NCBI GenBank assembly: GCA_963839095.1
Contig: CAWIUF010000068.1
Coordinates: forward strand, 248,001-312,000
Length of the DNA: 64,000 nucleotides
Direction of reading: 5' to 3'
DNA from: Palsa-504 sp963839095
Lineage (GTDB): Bacteria > Actinomycetota > Actinomycetes > Streptosporangiales > Streptosporangiaceae
Under the pieces are notes generated by a model. That model worked only from the letters and a program-made list of their open reading frames with translations. It ran no database searches and was not told the DNA's origin. Positions 1 to 8,801 of the stretch are shown here, in pieces (position 1 is the first letter of the stretch; the number at the start of each line of letters is the position of its first letter). The position numbers were made by a program, and so were the translations under genes.

Positions 1-1
1 A

Positions 2-745
2 TTCGACTACGGCTCGCTGCTCGGCCCGGGCCCGTACGACATCAAGTGGGCGGGGGTGGCGGACGGCTTCCGGGTGCCCAAGCCCGGCGCCGCCATCTAC
101 CAGTCCCAGGGCGACCCGGCCGTGCGCCCGGTCATCATCCCGGTGTTCTTCTGGGAGGCCGGCGGCGCGGCGCCGGCCCCGTCCCCGGCCGCGATGATCG
201 CCAGCAACTGCGAGCGGCTCGAGGTCTTCATCGGCGGCACGCTCGTGACCAGCGCCCTGCCCGCCTTCGACTCGCCGCTGTACGGCAGCCTGGCTCATCC
301 GCCCTTCCTGGTCCATCTGCCCGCCAAGCTCGGCAAACCCGCTCCCGAGCTGCTCGTCCGGGGCTTCGCCGGCGGCCGCCAGGTCGCCGAGCTGCGGATG
401 TCGGCTCAGCCGGGCGGCGACACGCTGGCCATGACCGTGGACGACACGGTCATCACGGCCGACGGCTCGGATGCGACCCGGGTGGTCTTCCGCGCCGTCG
501 ACTCCTACGGCAACCAGCGCCGGTACGGCAGCGGCCAGGTGACGCTGTCCCTGTCCGGGCCGGCCACACTGGTGGGCGACAACCCGTTCGCGTTCGGTCA
601 GTACGGCGGGCTCGGCGCGGTGTGGATCCGCTCGCAGGCAGGCCAGCCGGGCGCCATCACGCTGACGGCGAGCCACCCGCAGCTCGGGCAGGCCGAGGTT
701 CAGGTCCGGTCCGAGCAGGCGAAGCACGCCAACGAGCTGGCCTGA
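2..745 (+). CDS. Glycoside hydrolase family 2 (beta-galactosidase-like), C-terminal part
   Basis: The gene enters from the left edge, so only about 247 C-terminal residues are present. An in-frame GTG at 56 is internal, because the frame is open to the window edge and the protein context continues upstream. Visible stretches such as FRVPKPGAA, MIASNC, VVFRAVDSYG and LVGDNPF resemble the end of large actinobacterial GH2 beta-galactosidase/beta-mannosidase-type proteins, where Ig-like and beta-sandwich domains follow the catalytic barrel. The catalytic glutamates lie outside the window, so substrate and activity cannot be judged. It would hydrolyse terminal beta-linked sugars if the missing part is intact. 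Family assignment comes from memory of homologues. Confidence 0.75.
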   Translation, partial: FDYGSLLGPGPYDIKWAGVADGFRVPKPGAAIYQSQGDPAVRPVIIPVFFWEAGGAAPAPSPAAMIASNCERLEVFIGGTLVTSALPAFDSPLYGSLAHPPFLVHLPAKLGKPAPELLVRGFAGGRQVAELRMSAQPGGDTLAMTVDDTVITADGSDATRVVFRAVDSYGNQRRYGSGQVTLSLSGPATLVGDNPFAFGQYGGLGAVWIRSQAGQPGAITLTASHPQLGQAEVQVRSEQAKHANELA

Positions 746-839
746 CCCGGGAGGGCGCATGAGGCGGCGAGCGTGGCACGTGTTCCGGGCGCGAAACCCC
801 GCCCGTTCGGTACCGGGTTCATCTTCTAAGCTAGCGAGG

Positions 840-1499
840 ATGCGCCGCACCCCCCTGGTTTCCGTCTCCGAGCTGAGCCCGGCCGAGTTCACCGCGCGGC
901 TCGACCAGCTGGTCGCGGTGTACGCGGCGGCGATGCGGCCGCCGCCGGAGCTGCTGGCGGGCCGCCGGGCGATCATGGCCGGGCACGCCGCCAACCCGGG
1001 GTTCCGCGCGCTGGCGGTCACCGACGACGCGACCGGCCAGGCGGCCGGCTTCGGCTACGGCTTCCACGGCGGACCGGGCCAGTGGTGGCACGACACGGTG
1101 AACCGGGCGGTGCTCGCCAGCCGCGGCGACGCCGCCGCGGCGGCCTGGCTCAGCGACTCGTTCGAGGTCGCCGAGCTGCACGTGGCGCCGGACTACCAGG
1201 GCCGCGGGGTGGGCGCCGACGTGCTGCTGCGGCTGACCGCGGGCCGGCCCGAGCGGACCGCGCTGCTGTCCACCCGGGACGCCGACACCCCGGCGCGGCG
1301 GCTCTACCGCGGGACGGGCTTCACCGACCTGCTGACCGCGTTCCACTTCTTTCCCGGCGGCGAGCCGCCCTACGCGGTGATGGGCGCCGAGCTCCCGCTG
1401 CGGGCACGGTCCGCGGCCGGCCCGGCGGGGCGATTCCCCCGGCCCGGTCGTAGAGACCGAGCCGCTGGTAGATCTCCTTGGTCGCGCGGGACCAGTTGA
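840..1499 (+). CDS. GNAT family N-acetyltransferase
   Basis: A GCN5-related N-acetyltransferase of about 219 residues, transferring an acetyl group from acetyl-CoA to an unknown acceptor in the cytoplasm. The acetyl-CoA loop is clear near residues 110-126, LHVAPDYQGRGVGADVL, followed by the typical GF region (YRGTGF). I chose ATG 840; the frame is open upstream to 759 but that stretch does not look like GNAT. The last 35 or so residues are Arg/Gly/Pro-rich and run antisense into the end of metF. The usual family end is near AVMGAELPL (about 1396), so the tail may be caused by a lost or shifted stop. Confidence 0.75.
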   Translation: MRRTPLVSVSELSPAEFTARLDQLVAVYAAAMRPPPELLAGRRAIMAGHAANPGFRALAVTDDATGQAAGFGYGFHGGPGQWWHDTVNRAVLASRGDAAAAAWLSDSFEVAELHVAPDYQGRGVGADVLLRLTAGRPERTALLSTRDADTPARRLYRGTGFTDLLTAFHFFPGGEPPYAVMGAELPLRARSAAGPAGRFPRPGRRDRAAGRSPWSRGTS

Positions 1500-2356
1500 G
1501 CGTGTAGAAGTGCAGGCCGGGCACGCCCTCGGCGAGCAGCCGCTCGCACATCCCGGTCGCGTAGTCCACCCCGATCTCGCGGACCGCGGCCCGGTCGTCC
1601 GCCACCGCCTGCAGGCGCTCCCACAGCTCGGCCGGAATCCGGCAGCCGCCGAGCTTGATCGCGTTCTCGATGACCCGCAGGCTGGTGACGGGCATGATGC
1701 CCGGGATGATCGGCACGTCGCAGCCCTGGGCCGTGACCCGGTCCCGCAGCCGCAGGTAGTCCTCCGGGTAGAAGAACATGTTGGTGATCGCGAAATCGGC
1801 CCCGGCCCGGCATTTGGCCACGAAATAGCGCACGTCGGTCTCGGGATCGGGTGACCGCGGGTGCTTCTCGGGGAAGGCGGCCACCCCGACGCAGAAGTCG
1901 CCGGCCGACTTGATCAGCCGGACCAGGTCCTCGGCGTAGGCCAGGCCCGTCTGGGTGCGCGACCCACTCGGCGTTCGGGTCGCCCGGCGGGTCGCCGCGC
2001 AGGGCGAGCACGTTGCGCACCCCGACCGCCGCGTAGGACCCGATCACCTGCCTGAGCTCGGCCACCGAGTGGTTCACGGCGGTGAAGTGGCCGACCGGGG
2101 TCAGCGTGGTCTCCTCGGCGATCCGGCCGGTGACCCGGACGGTCCGGTCCCTGGTCGACCCGCCGGCCCCGTAGGTCACCGAGACGAACGTCGGGCGCAG
2201 CGGCTCGAGCTGCCTGATCGCCCGCCACAGCTGGCGTTCCTCCGCCTCGGTCTTGGGCGGCATGAACTCGAACGAGAACGCCTGCCCGCCGGACGCGAGC
2301 AGGTCACGGATCAGCGGTGAGTGCGGCGGCGCCGGAGGCGTGCCTGGACGTCGCAC
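1321..2356 (-). CDS. metF: Methylenetetrahydrofolate reductase (frame-shifted in this sequence)
   Basis: Reduces 5,10-methylene-THF to 5-methyl-THF with a flavin, supplying the methyl group for methionine synthesis. The N-terminal part (GTG 2356) has FSFEFMPPK, SVTYGAGGS and ALRGDPPGDP, all typical of MetF. At about 1948 the frame changes. Downstream, another frame continues as TGLAYAEDLV, AFPEKHPRS, ITNMFFYPEDY and PGIMPVTSL to about 1400. Removing one G in a GGG run near 1948 gives HPDGLAYAEDLV, so a one-base insertion explains the break. The true stop is uncertain because the reading frame runs past LGLYDRAGG into the convergent acetyltransferase gene. M. tuberculosis has a MetF-like gene (Rv2172c) at the corresponding position. 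Confidence 0.8.
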
Positions 2357-2449
2357 TCCCCCGCCGGCGCGGACGCGGCGGCATGGGGCCAGCCTAGCCG
2401 CTCGCCGGCGCTAGCCACGGGGAGACGAATCCCCGGCGAACCCGGCCCG

Positions 2450-2845
2450 CTAGAACGCGAGGGCCTGCGCCCGCCGGTTCACCTCGGTGGCCCGGTGCCT
2501 GGCGATCGCGTCGATCGGCGTGCCGGGCAGCGACTCGTCGGCCGTGAACAGCCAGCGGAGCGCCTCCACCTCGTCGAAGCCGCAGTCGCGGAGCAGGGTC
2601 AGGGTCCCGCACAGGCCCTTGACGATCTGGTTGCCGTCAAGGAAGGCGGCCGGTACCGCGAGCGGCCCCTCGGGGCGGTTCACGGCCAGGAGCTTGCGAT
2701 CACGCAGGAGCTGCTTCACTCGCCCGGCCGGAACGCCGAGCTGGCCGGCTACATCGGGGAGTGACAGCCATTCGCCGACAAGAGTGTCGGTCGTGGGATC
2801 AATCTGTGCCACGAGTCCAATGTCCCACGTCGGGGGTTCCTCCAA
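2450..2845 (-). CDS. Rv2175c-family DNA-binding protein
   Basis: A 131-residue protein matching the actinobacterial Rv2175c family. It has an N-terminal winged-helix/MerR-like DNA-binding part (LPDVAGQLGVPAGRVKQLL, about residues 29-47) and the family C-terminus (ALRWLFTADESL, ATEVNRRAQALAF). In M. tuberculosis the protein is a substrate of the neighbouring kinase PknL. Here a PknL-like kinase lies 1.4 kb away, separated by an oxidoreductase gene. The start is uncertain: TTG 2845 is the longest, and GTG 2812 (before AQIDPTTDTLVGEW) is an alternative. The phosphorylatable Thr-rich segment DPTTDT near the N-terminus is kept, though its use is inference. A 16-bp perfect palindrome lies just upstream. 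Confidence 0.85.
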   Translation of the reverse strand: MEEPPTWDIGLVAQIDPTTDTLVGEWLSLPDVAGQLGVPAGRVKQLLRDRKLLAVNRPEGPLAVPAAFLDGNQIVKGLCGTLTLLRDCGFDEVEALRWLFTADESLPGTPIDAIARHRATEVNRRAQALAF

Positions 2846-2849
2846 ACAC

Positions 2850-2865
2850 CCCTCATTAATGAGGG
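2850..2865. promoter_or_regulatory. 16-bp perfect palindrome upstream of the Rv2175c homologue
   Basis: The sequence CCCTCATTAATGAGGG is its own reverse complement over all 16 bases and sits 5 bp before the longest possible start of the divergent-reading DNA-binding gene. A palindrome of this AT-centred form in a very GC-rich context is a good candidate operator. Autoregulation by the Rv2175c homologue is inference only. Confidence 0.6.
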
Positions 2866-2900
2866 ATTAATGGCTATCGATTGCATTTCGCCGATTCCGG

Positions 2901-4095
2901 TCAGGCAGCGGCGGCCTTCACGGGGACAGCGGGGTCGGTGAGACGGGAGACATCTACCGGTGCGCCGGAGTCTATGAGACGGCGGGCCTGGAGCATGTCG
3001 CGGGGGCGGCCGACGGTCAGCATGGCCACCAGCCGGCCGTCCGCCAGCCAGCCCGCCGCCCAGGTCGGCTCGGCCGGGTCACCGCGCCACACCAGGTGGT
3101 CCGCCCCGCCGTGGTGCCCGACGTACTGCATCATCCGGCCGAACTGCTCCGACCAGAAGTACGGCACCGGGTCGTACGCCTCGTCGCCGCCGGCCACGTT
3201 GGCCGCGGCCACCTCGGGCATGTGCAGGGCCACGTCCCAGTGCTCGACCCGCAGCCGCCGGCCGAACCGGCGCGACTCGAACGCGGCGCAGTCCCCCACC
3301 GCGTAGACGCCTGCCCGGGACGCCCGCAGGCCGGCGTCGACGGCCACGCCGTTCTCCAGCCGCAGGCCGGAACCCTCCAGCCAGCCGGTGGCCGGCCGGA
3401 CCCCGACCGCGGTGACGATCTCGTCGGCCGCCAGCCACTCGCCCCCGGCTAGGGCCAGCCCGCCGGGCTGGACGGCCTCGACCGCGGTCGCGACCTTCAG
3501 GTCCACCCCGGCGGCGGCGTACCAGCGGGCGGTCTGGGCGCCCACCGGGAGCGCCGATCGCCCCGGCCAGCGGCGCCGGCCCGGCCTCCACCACCGTGAC
3601 CTGGCAGCCGTAGGCGGCCGCGGCGGTGGCCAGCTCGGCTCCGATCCAGCCCGCCCCCACGATCGCCAGCCGCAAGGCCTTCCGGGGGGATTGCGCGGGC
3701 CGGATCAGGTCCCGCAGTGCCAGCGCGTCGTCGTAGGTGCGCAGGAAGCGCTGCCGCCCCTCGCCGGGCAGCGTGATGGGCAGCGACCCGGTGGCCAGCA
3801 CCAGGTGGTCGAACGGGTACGTGCCGCGGTCGGTGACCAGCTCGTCCCCCAGCCCGGTGACGGCCTCGCCGGGGCGGAAATCGACGTCGAGCGCGGCGAA
3901 GTCGGCCTTTAGCGACGGGTCAAGGTCCGGCTCGGTGAGCACTTTCTTGGACAGCGGCGGCCGGTCGTACGGCGGCCGCGTCTCGGCGCCGATCAAGGTG
4001 ACCGGGCCGGCGAAGCCGCGCGCCCGCAGTTCCTCCGCCGTCCGCAGCCCCGACAGGCCGGCGCCGGCGATCACGACACGCCCGCTCTGCGTCAT
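2901..4095 (-). CDS. FAD/NAD-dependent ferredoxin reductase-like oxidoreductase (frame-shifted)
   Basis: Resembles ferredoxin reductases of the BphA4/rhodocoxin-reductase type, which pass electrons from NAD(P)H through FAD to a ferredoxin. ATG 4095 opens with the FAD-binding dinucleotide fold GAGLSGLRTAEELR. A second Rossmann motif VGAGWIGAELA binds NAD. The C-terminal part has VYAVGDCAA, the second FAD signature. The frame changes near 3553: the first half ends ...PLAGAIG and the second continues as ...PVGAQTARWY. One missing base joins them into about 398 residues, normal for the family. No ferredoxin or P450 gene is adjacent, so the partner is unknown. It is divergent from the kinase gene. 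Confidence 0.8.
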
Positions 4096-4233
4096 GACCG
4101 GAAGGTTACGCCTGGGCCGGCGCGGGCTGGGGTCCGGTCGTCCACTGCGGCTCGTCGCCTATCATGAGCCGAACGGGGCTGGGTGCCCGCTCGCGCGGCC
4201 ACCCTAAGCCGACCCATGGCTACCGGGGACACC

Positions 4234-6262
4234 ATGATTAACACTCCGGATAGGCAAAACAACCGTAAAATCGTCGCGATGGACGATACCCTGGCCGACC
4301 CGCTCACCGGGCGCCTGCTCGACGGGCGTTACGCGGTGACCGCGCGCATCGCGCACGGCGGGATGGCCACCGTCTACAAGGCCACCGATACGCGGCTGGA
4401 CCGCGAGGTGGCGCTCAAGGTCATGCACGCCGAGCTGGCCCGGGACGAGGAGTTCAGGCACCGGTTCATCGGCGAGGCCAAATCGGTGGCGCGGCTGTCG
4501 CACCAGAACGTGGTCGCGGTCTTCGACCAGGGCGCCGACGGCCCGTTCCTGTACCTGGCGATGGAGTTCGTGCCCGGGCGCACGCTCAAGGGGCTGCTCA
4601 GGGACAGCGGGCGGTTCGCCCCCGCGACCGCGCTGGAGATCATGGCCGGCGTGCTCGACGGGCTCGCGGCCGCGCACGCCTCCGGGATCGTGCACCGTGA
4701 CGTCAAGCCGGAGAACGTCCTGGTCACCGCCGACGGCCGGGTCAAGGTAGCCGACTTCGGCCTGGCCCGGGCGCTGTCCACGGCCGGGCACACCCGGACC
4801 GGGCTGCTCATCGGCACGGTCGGCTACGTCCCGCCCGAGCAGGTCACCGGCGGACCCCACCGGGCCCGCCGGGGACGTCTACTCGGCCGGGGTCATGCTC
4901 TTCGAGCTGCTCACCGGGCGGCTCCCGTTCACCGGCGACACCCCGCTGTCCATCGCGTACCAGCACGTCAACTCCGGTGTCCCGGCGCCGTCCACGCTGG
5001 TGGACGGCATTCCCGCGGCGGTCGACCAGCTCGTGCTGGCGGCGACCACCCGGGAAGCGTCCCAGCGGCTGCCGGACGCGATCGAGTTCGGCCGCGCGGT
5101 CCGCCGGGTCAGGGAAGGGCTGGGCGAACCCAGCGGGCTCACCGGCGCGATGGGGGCCGGCGTGCAGGGGCTGGCCGAGGCGCCCTGGCTGGACCTGGAC
5201 ACGCCCGTGGCGACCGGCCAGTTCAATGGCGGCCAGCTCCGCGGCGCCCAGTTCAGGCGACAGCGGCCAGTTCAACGGCGGCGACCGCGCGGATTCGCAC
5301 ACGCTCGTGGTGGACCGCGACGAGCCTGCGGCACACCGACGGCGGCCGTCATCAGGGTGGCGGCTACCACGGCGGCGGGCGCGAGCCGTTCCTGGGGCGC
5401 TGGCTGTTCGGCCCCCGGCTGGCCATCGTCGCGCTGGTCGTCGTGCTCGGCGTCGGGCTCGGGCTCGGCGGCTGGTGGCTCACCTCCGGGCGGTTCACCG
5501 AGGTGCCCACGATCTCCGATGTCAGCGTCAACCAGGCCACCGCCGTGCTGACCGCCGACGGCTTCGCCGTCCGGTCGGGCCAGCGCCAGGTGCACAGCAA
5601 CACGGTGGCCAAGGGCTCGGTCGTCGGCACCAGCCCGTCCGGGCGGGTGGCGAAGGGCACGGCGGTCACGATCCTCGTCTCGAGCGGGCCGTTCACCTCC
5701 GCGGTGCCCCGGGTGAAGGGCGAGAAGCAGGAAGACGCGCAGGCCGCGCTGCAACGCGTCCATCTGATCTTCACCGTCGTCAAGGTCGCCTCGACCGCCC
5801 CGGTGGGCACGGTGACCGGCACCAAGCCCGCGGCCGGCACGACCTGGCCGCAGACCAAGCCGGTCACGATCATGGTCGCGGCCGGGCCGCCGCTGCCGGA
5901 CTTCACCGGCATGGACATCGGCGCCGCCCAGCAGCTCGCCGGCCAGGACAAGGTGACCCTGCAGCAGCAGCAGGACAACAACAGCCAGCAGGCCAAGGGC
6001 ATCATCACCGGCCAGCAGCCGACCCCGGGCGGGGTGTTCCAGCCGGGCCAGACCGTGGTCGTCCAGGTGTCCACCGGACCCCAGCTGGTCGCCGTGCCCA
6101 GACCCGATCGGCATGTCCGTGCAGGACGCCACCCAGCTGCTCGAGAACGCCGGGTTCCAGGTCAAGGTGAACAGGTTCGGCTTCTTCAACAAGGTGTTCG
6201 ACTTCTCCCCGGTGGGCGAGGCCCCGCGCGGCAGCACCATCACCCTCGACGTCGGCTTCTGA
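4234..6262 (+). CDS. PknL-like serine/threonine protein kinase with four PASTA domains (several frameshifts)
   Basis: A membrane eukaryote-type kinase. ATG 4234 follows a GGGGA motif; 4216 and 4279 are alternatives. The kinase domain runs from GRYAVTARIAHGGMATVYKA, with the ATP lysine in VALKVM, the catalytic loop HRDVKPENVL and DFGLAR. After a Gly/His-rich juxtamembrane segment comes one membrane helix (LAIVALVVVLGVGLGLGGWW, about 5420-5480), then four extracellular PASTA repeats to the end, which probably bind peptidoglycan or lipid II. Frame changes occur near 4856 (extra C in CCCC), 5255, 5324 and 6101 (extra A). Correcting them gives about 675 residues. M. tuberculosis PknL beside Rv2175c lacks PASTA domains, so this is the same locus with a different sensor. 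TATCAT near 4158 may be its -10 box. Confidence 0.85.
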
Positions 6263-6286
6263 CCCGCTGGCGCTGACGGCATGCGC

Positions 6287-6292
6287 TACCAT
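6287..6292 (+). promoter_or_regulatory. Possible -10 box of the aroF leader transcript
   Basis: TACCAT ends 7 bases before the ATG of the leader peptide, so a transcript starting at the usual distance would be leaderless. I see no convincing -35 at 16-18 bp and no Shine-Dalgarno sequence before ATG 6300. Tentative. Confidence 0.4.
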
Positions 6293-6299
6293 GGCCGAC

Positions 6300-6374
6300 A
6301 TGCGCGAGCAGTTCTGGTTTTGGTTTGGCTACCGGTCCGGGTTCCGGACGGTCGCCCGCCAGAGCTTGCGCTGA
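6300..6374 (+). CDS. Aromatic-residue-rich leader peptide of aroF
   Basis: A 24-codon open reading frame, too short for ordinary gene calling, beginning MREQFWFWFGY and ending in a TGA at 6372. Codons 5-11 hold four of the aromatic residue clusters: Phe, Trp, Phe, Trp, Phe, then Tyr after one Gly, with another Phe at codon 15. Such a peptide just before a DAHP synthase gene acts as a sensor of charged aromatic tRNAs in classical attenuation. An in-frame ATG at 6291 could add three residues. A strong terminator follows 18 bases after the stop, and codons 13-16 can pair with the terminator 5' arm. Function is inferred from this arrangement. Confidence 0.8.
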   Translation: MREQFWFWFGYRSGFRTVARQSLR

Positions 6375-6396
6375 CGGAAGCGACCTAACGGAACCC
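6339..6396 (+). promoter_or_regulatory. Candidate antiterminator pairing (6339-6346 with 6389-6396)
   Basis: GGGTTCCG at 6339-6346, inside the leader codons, is the exact reverse complement of CGGAACCC at 6389-6396, and CC before it can extend the pairing across one bulged C. The downstream partner overlaps the first four bases of the terminator stem, so the two structures are mutually exclusive. A ribosome stalled on the Trp/Phe codons at 6312-6326 would leave 6339-6346 free to form this alternative helix. Confidence 0.65.
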
Positions 6397-6421
6397 CGGG
6401 CCATCGGCTCGGGGTTTTTTT
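6393..6421 (+). terminator. Intrinsic terminator (attenuator) before aroF
   Basis: A 10-bp stem, ACCCCGGGCC pairing with GGCTCGGGGT (one G-U pair), closes a three-base loop and is followed at once by seven T residues at 6415-6421. It lies between the leader peptide and the aroF start at 6441. This is a rare clear U-tract terminator in such GC-rich DNA. Confidence 0.85.
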
Positions 6422-6440
6422 ATGACTGGAGGCGGATGAG

Positions 6441-7493
6441 ATGGTCGTGGTGATGACGGCGGAGGCCGGCGAAACGGAAGTCAACGGCGTCGTCGACCGG
6501 GTGCGATCGGCGGGCGGCGACGCCTTCGTCAGCCGCGGCATGTCGCGGACGATCGTCGGCCTGGTCGGTGACGTGGACCACCTGGAGACGCTGAACCTGC
6601 GGGGCATGCCGGGGGTCAGCGACGTGGTGCGGATCACCTCGCCGTACAAGCTGGTGAGCCGGGAGCATCACCGGGAGCGCTCGGTGATCCGGGTGGGCGG
6701 CGTCCCGATCGGGCCGGACACGCTGACCGTCATCGCCGGCCCGTGCGCCGTCGAGACGGCCGAGCAGACGCTGGCGTCCGCGGTGATGGCCCGGGCGGCC
6801 GGCGCGTCGCTGCTGCGCGGCGGGGCCTACAAGCCGCGCAGCTCGCCGTACGCGTTCCAGGGGCTGGGCGAGGCCGGGCTGAAGATCCTGGCCGAGGTGC
6901 GGGCGGAGACCGGCCTGCCGGTGGTGACCGAGGTGGTCGACCCGGGCGACGTGGACCTGGTGGCCAGCTACGCGGACATGCTGCAGGTCGGCACGCGCAA
7001 CATGCAGAACTTCCCGCTCCTGCAGGCGGTCGGCGGGGTGGGCAAGCCGGTGATGCTCAAGCGGGGCATGAACGCCACCATCGAGGAGTGGCTGATGGCC
7101 GCCGAGTACATCGCCCAGCGCGGCAACCTGGACATCGTGCTGTGCGAGCGCGGCATCCGGACGTTCGAGAAGGCCACCAGGAACACGCTGGACATCAGCG
7201 CGGTGCCGGTCGCGCAGCGGCTGTCGCACCTGCCGGTGATCGTGGACCCGTCGCACTCCGGCGGCCGCCGCGACCTGGTGCTGCCGCTGTCCCGGGCCGC
7301 GATCGCGGTCGGCGCGGACGGCGTCATCGTGGACGTCCACCCGCACCCGGAGTCGGCGCTGTGCGACGGCCCGCAGGCCCTGGTCGAGTCCGACCTGCGC
7401 GAGCTGGCCGCGGTCGCGGCCCACCTGTCGCCGCTGGTCGGCCGCACCCTCACCCCGGCGCCCGCGATCCCCCGCGCGGCCGCCCTGGCCTGA
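6441..7493 (+). CDS. aroF: 3-deoxy-7-phosphoheptulonate (DAHP) synthase, type I-beta
   Basis: Condenses phosphoenolpyruvate and erythrose 4-phosphate, the first step of the shikimate pathway. The 350 residues start with a ferredoxin-like regulatory domain of about 80 residues (VDRVRSAGGDAFVSRG), then the catalytic barrel with AGPCAVE, KPRSSPYAFQG, VGTRNMQNF, MLKRGM and DPSHSGG, all active-site or metal motifs of the I-beta class. ATG 6441 follows GGAGG with suitable spacing. Expression is probably controlled by the leader peptide and attenuator upstream. M. tuberculosis carries an unrelated type II enzyme (Rv2178c) at the equivalent place near pknL, so the same step is here done by a different family. 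Confidence 0.95.
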   Translation: MVVVMTAEAGETEVNGVVDRVRSAGGDAFVSRGMSRTIVGLVGDVDHLETLNLRGMPGVSDVVRITSPYKLVSREHHRERSVIRVGGVPIGPDTLTVIAGPCAVETAEQTLASAVMARAAGASLLRGGAYKPRSSPYAFQGLGEAGLKILAEVRAETGLPVVTEVVDPGDVDLVASYADMLQVGTRNMQNFPLLQAVGGVGKPVMLKRGMNATIEEWLMAAEYIAQRGNLDIVLCERGIRTFEKATRNTLDISAVPVAQRLSHLPVIVDPSHSGGRRDLVLPLSRAAIAVGADGVIVDVHPHPESALCDGPQALVESDLRELAAVAAHLSPLVGRTLTPAPAIPRAAALA

Positions 7494-7554
7494 CGAGCCC
7501 GCGCCCGGGCTGCTCCGTAACGATCCCGGAACGGCGCTGGGTTACCGTCGTCGG

Positions 7555-8790
7555 GTGAGCTCCAAGCGCTTCCTGACCGCCGTGGCCTGGTCGACGGGAG
7601 CGGTCAGCATGGCCGCCTTCGCCGCCGCGTGGGTGCTGGCCGCCCGTAACGGGGACGTGTTCGACATCTCGGCCCAGTGGGGCCCGGACCGGTTCATGGT
7701 CGCGTATGCGCTCGCCGGGACGGTGCTGGCGTCGCGGCGGCGGTCCAATCCCGTCGGCTGGTTCCTGCTGGCCATCGGGCTGGTGACGGCGCTGCGCGGG
7801 CTGGCCGGGGAGTACGCGCGGCACGCGCAGGCCGGGCCGCATCAGCCGGGCCATCCCGGCGGCGGGTGGGCGGCCTGGTACGTGGGCTGGTCGCTTACCC
7901 TGCTGTTCCCGGACGGCGTCTTACGTTCCTGCTGCTGCTGTTTCCCGATGGCCGGCCGCTGACGCGGCGGTGGTGGGCGGTCTTCTGGGGCGCGGCCGGG
8001 GTGTCCGTGCTCTTCCTGGTCCTCACCTGGCTGGCCCCGGTCGCGGTCTCGGTCGGCGGGCTGCGCGGACGTGCCCAACCCGACCGGCCTGCACGGGCTG
8101 CCCCGCCCGCTGTACGGCGTGGTCGGTGACAGCGCGTGGGTTTTCAGCTTCGTCTTCCTGCTGCTGGCGGTGGTGAGCGTCGTCCTGCGCTACCGGCGGT
8201 CGGCGGGTGAGGAGCGGCTGCAGCTCAAGTGGTTCGCCTACGCCACCGCCGTGAGCCTGGGCCTGATCTTCGCGCTGCTGCCGGTGGCCTCCATGGGCCG
8301 GGCCGGGCAGGTCATCTACGACCTGGCCATCGTGGCCGGCATCGGGCTGGCGCTGCCGGTGGCGATCGGGGTCGCGGTGCTGAAGTACCGGCTCTACGCG
8401 ATCGACCGGATCATCTCCCGGACCGTCTCCTACCTGCTGGTGACCGGGCTGGTGGTGGGGGTCTACCTCGGCTGCATCGTCCTGCTCAGCCAGGTGCGGC
8501 CGATCCGGGGCAGCGTCGGGGTCGCGGCCTCGGTGCTGGTGGCGGCGGCGCTGTTCAACCCGCTGCGGCGGCGGGTCCAGGGCATGGTCGACCGGCGGTT
8601 CGACCGGGCCAGGTACGATGCCGAGCGCGTGGTCGCGGGGTTCTCCGAGCGGCTGCGCGAGCAGGTCGACCTGGACGTGCTCGGGGCCGACCTGATCGGC
8701 GTGGTGCAGCACGTGCTCGCTCCGGAGAACGTGTCACTGTGGCTGCGCGACCAGCCGGGAGCGGAGGAACGGGCCGGGGCGGACCGGTAA
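7555..8790 (+). CDS. Polytopic membrane protein, sensor-kinase-like N-terminal module (frame-shifted)
   Basis: A membrane protein of about 410 residues beginning at GTG 7555. Several hydrophobic helices are seen, including FLTAVAWSTGAVSMAAF, VGWFLLAIGLVTAL and YLLVTGLVVGVYLG, followed by a soluble end with RRFDRARYDAERVVAGFS and APENVSLWLR. The same layout occurs in actinobacterial proteins that resemble the membrane and linker part of histidine kinases, but no H-box or ATPase domain is present. The frame changes near 7918 (after LTLLFPDG) and near 8065. Its role is unknown; it is convergent with thiI. Confidence 0.65.
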
Positions 8791-8801
8791 CCCGTTCGGT
8801 G

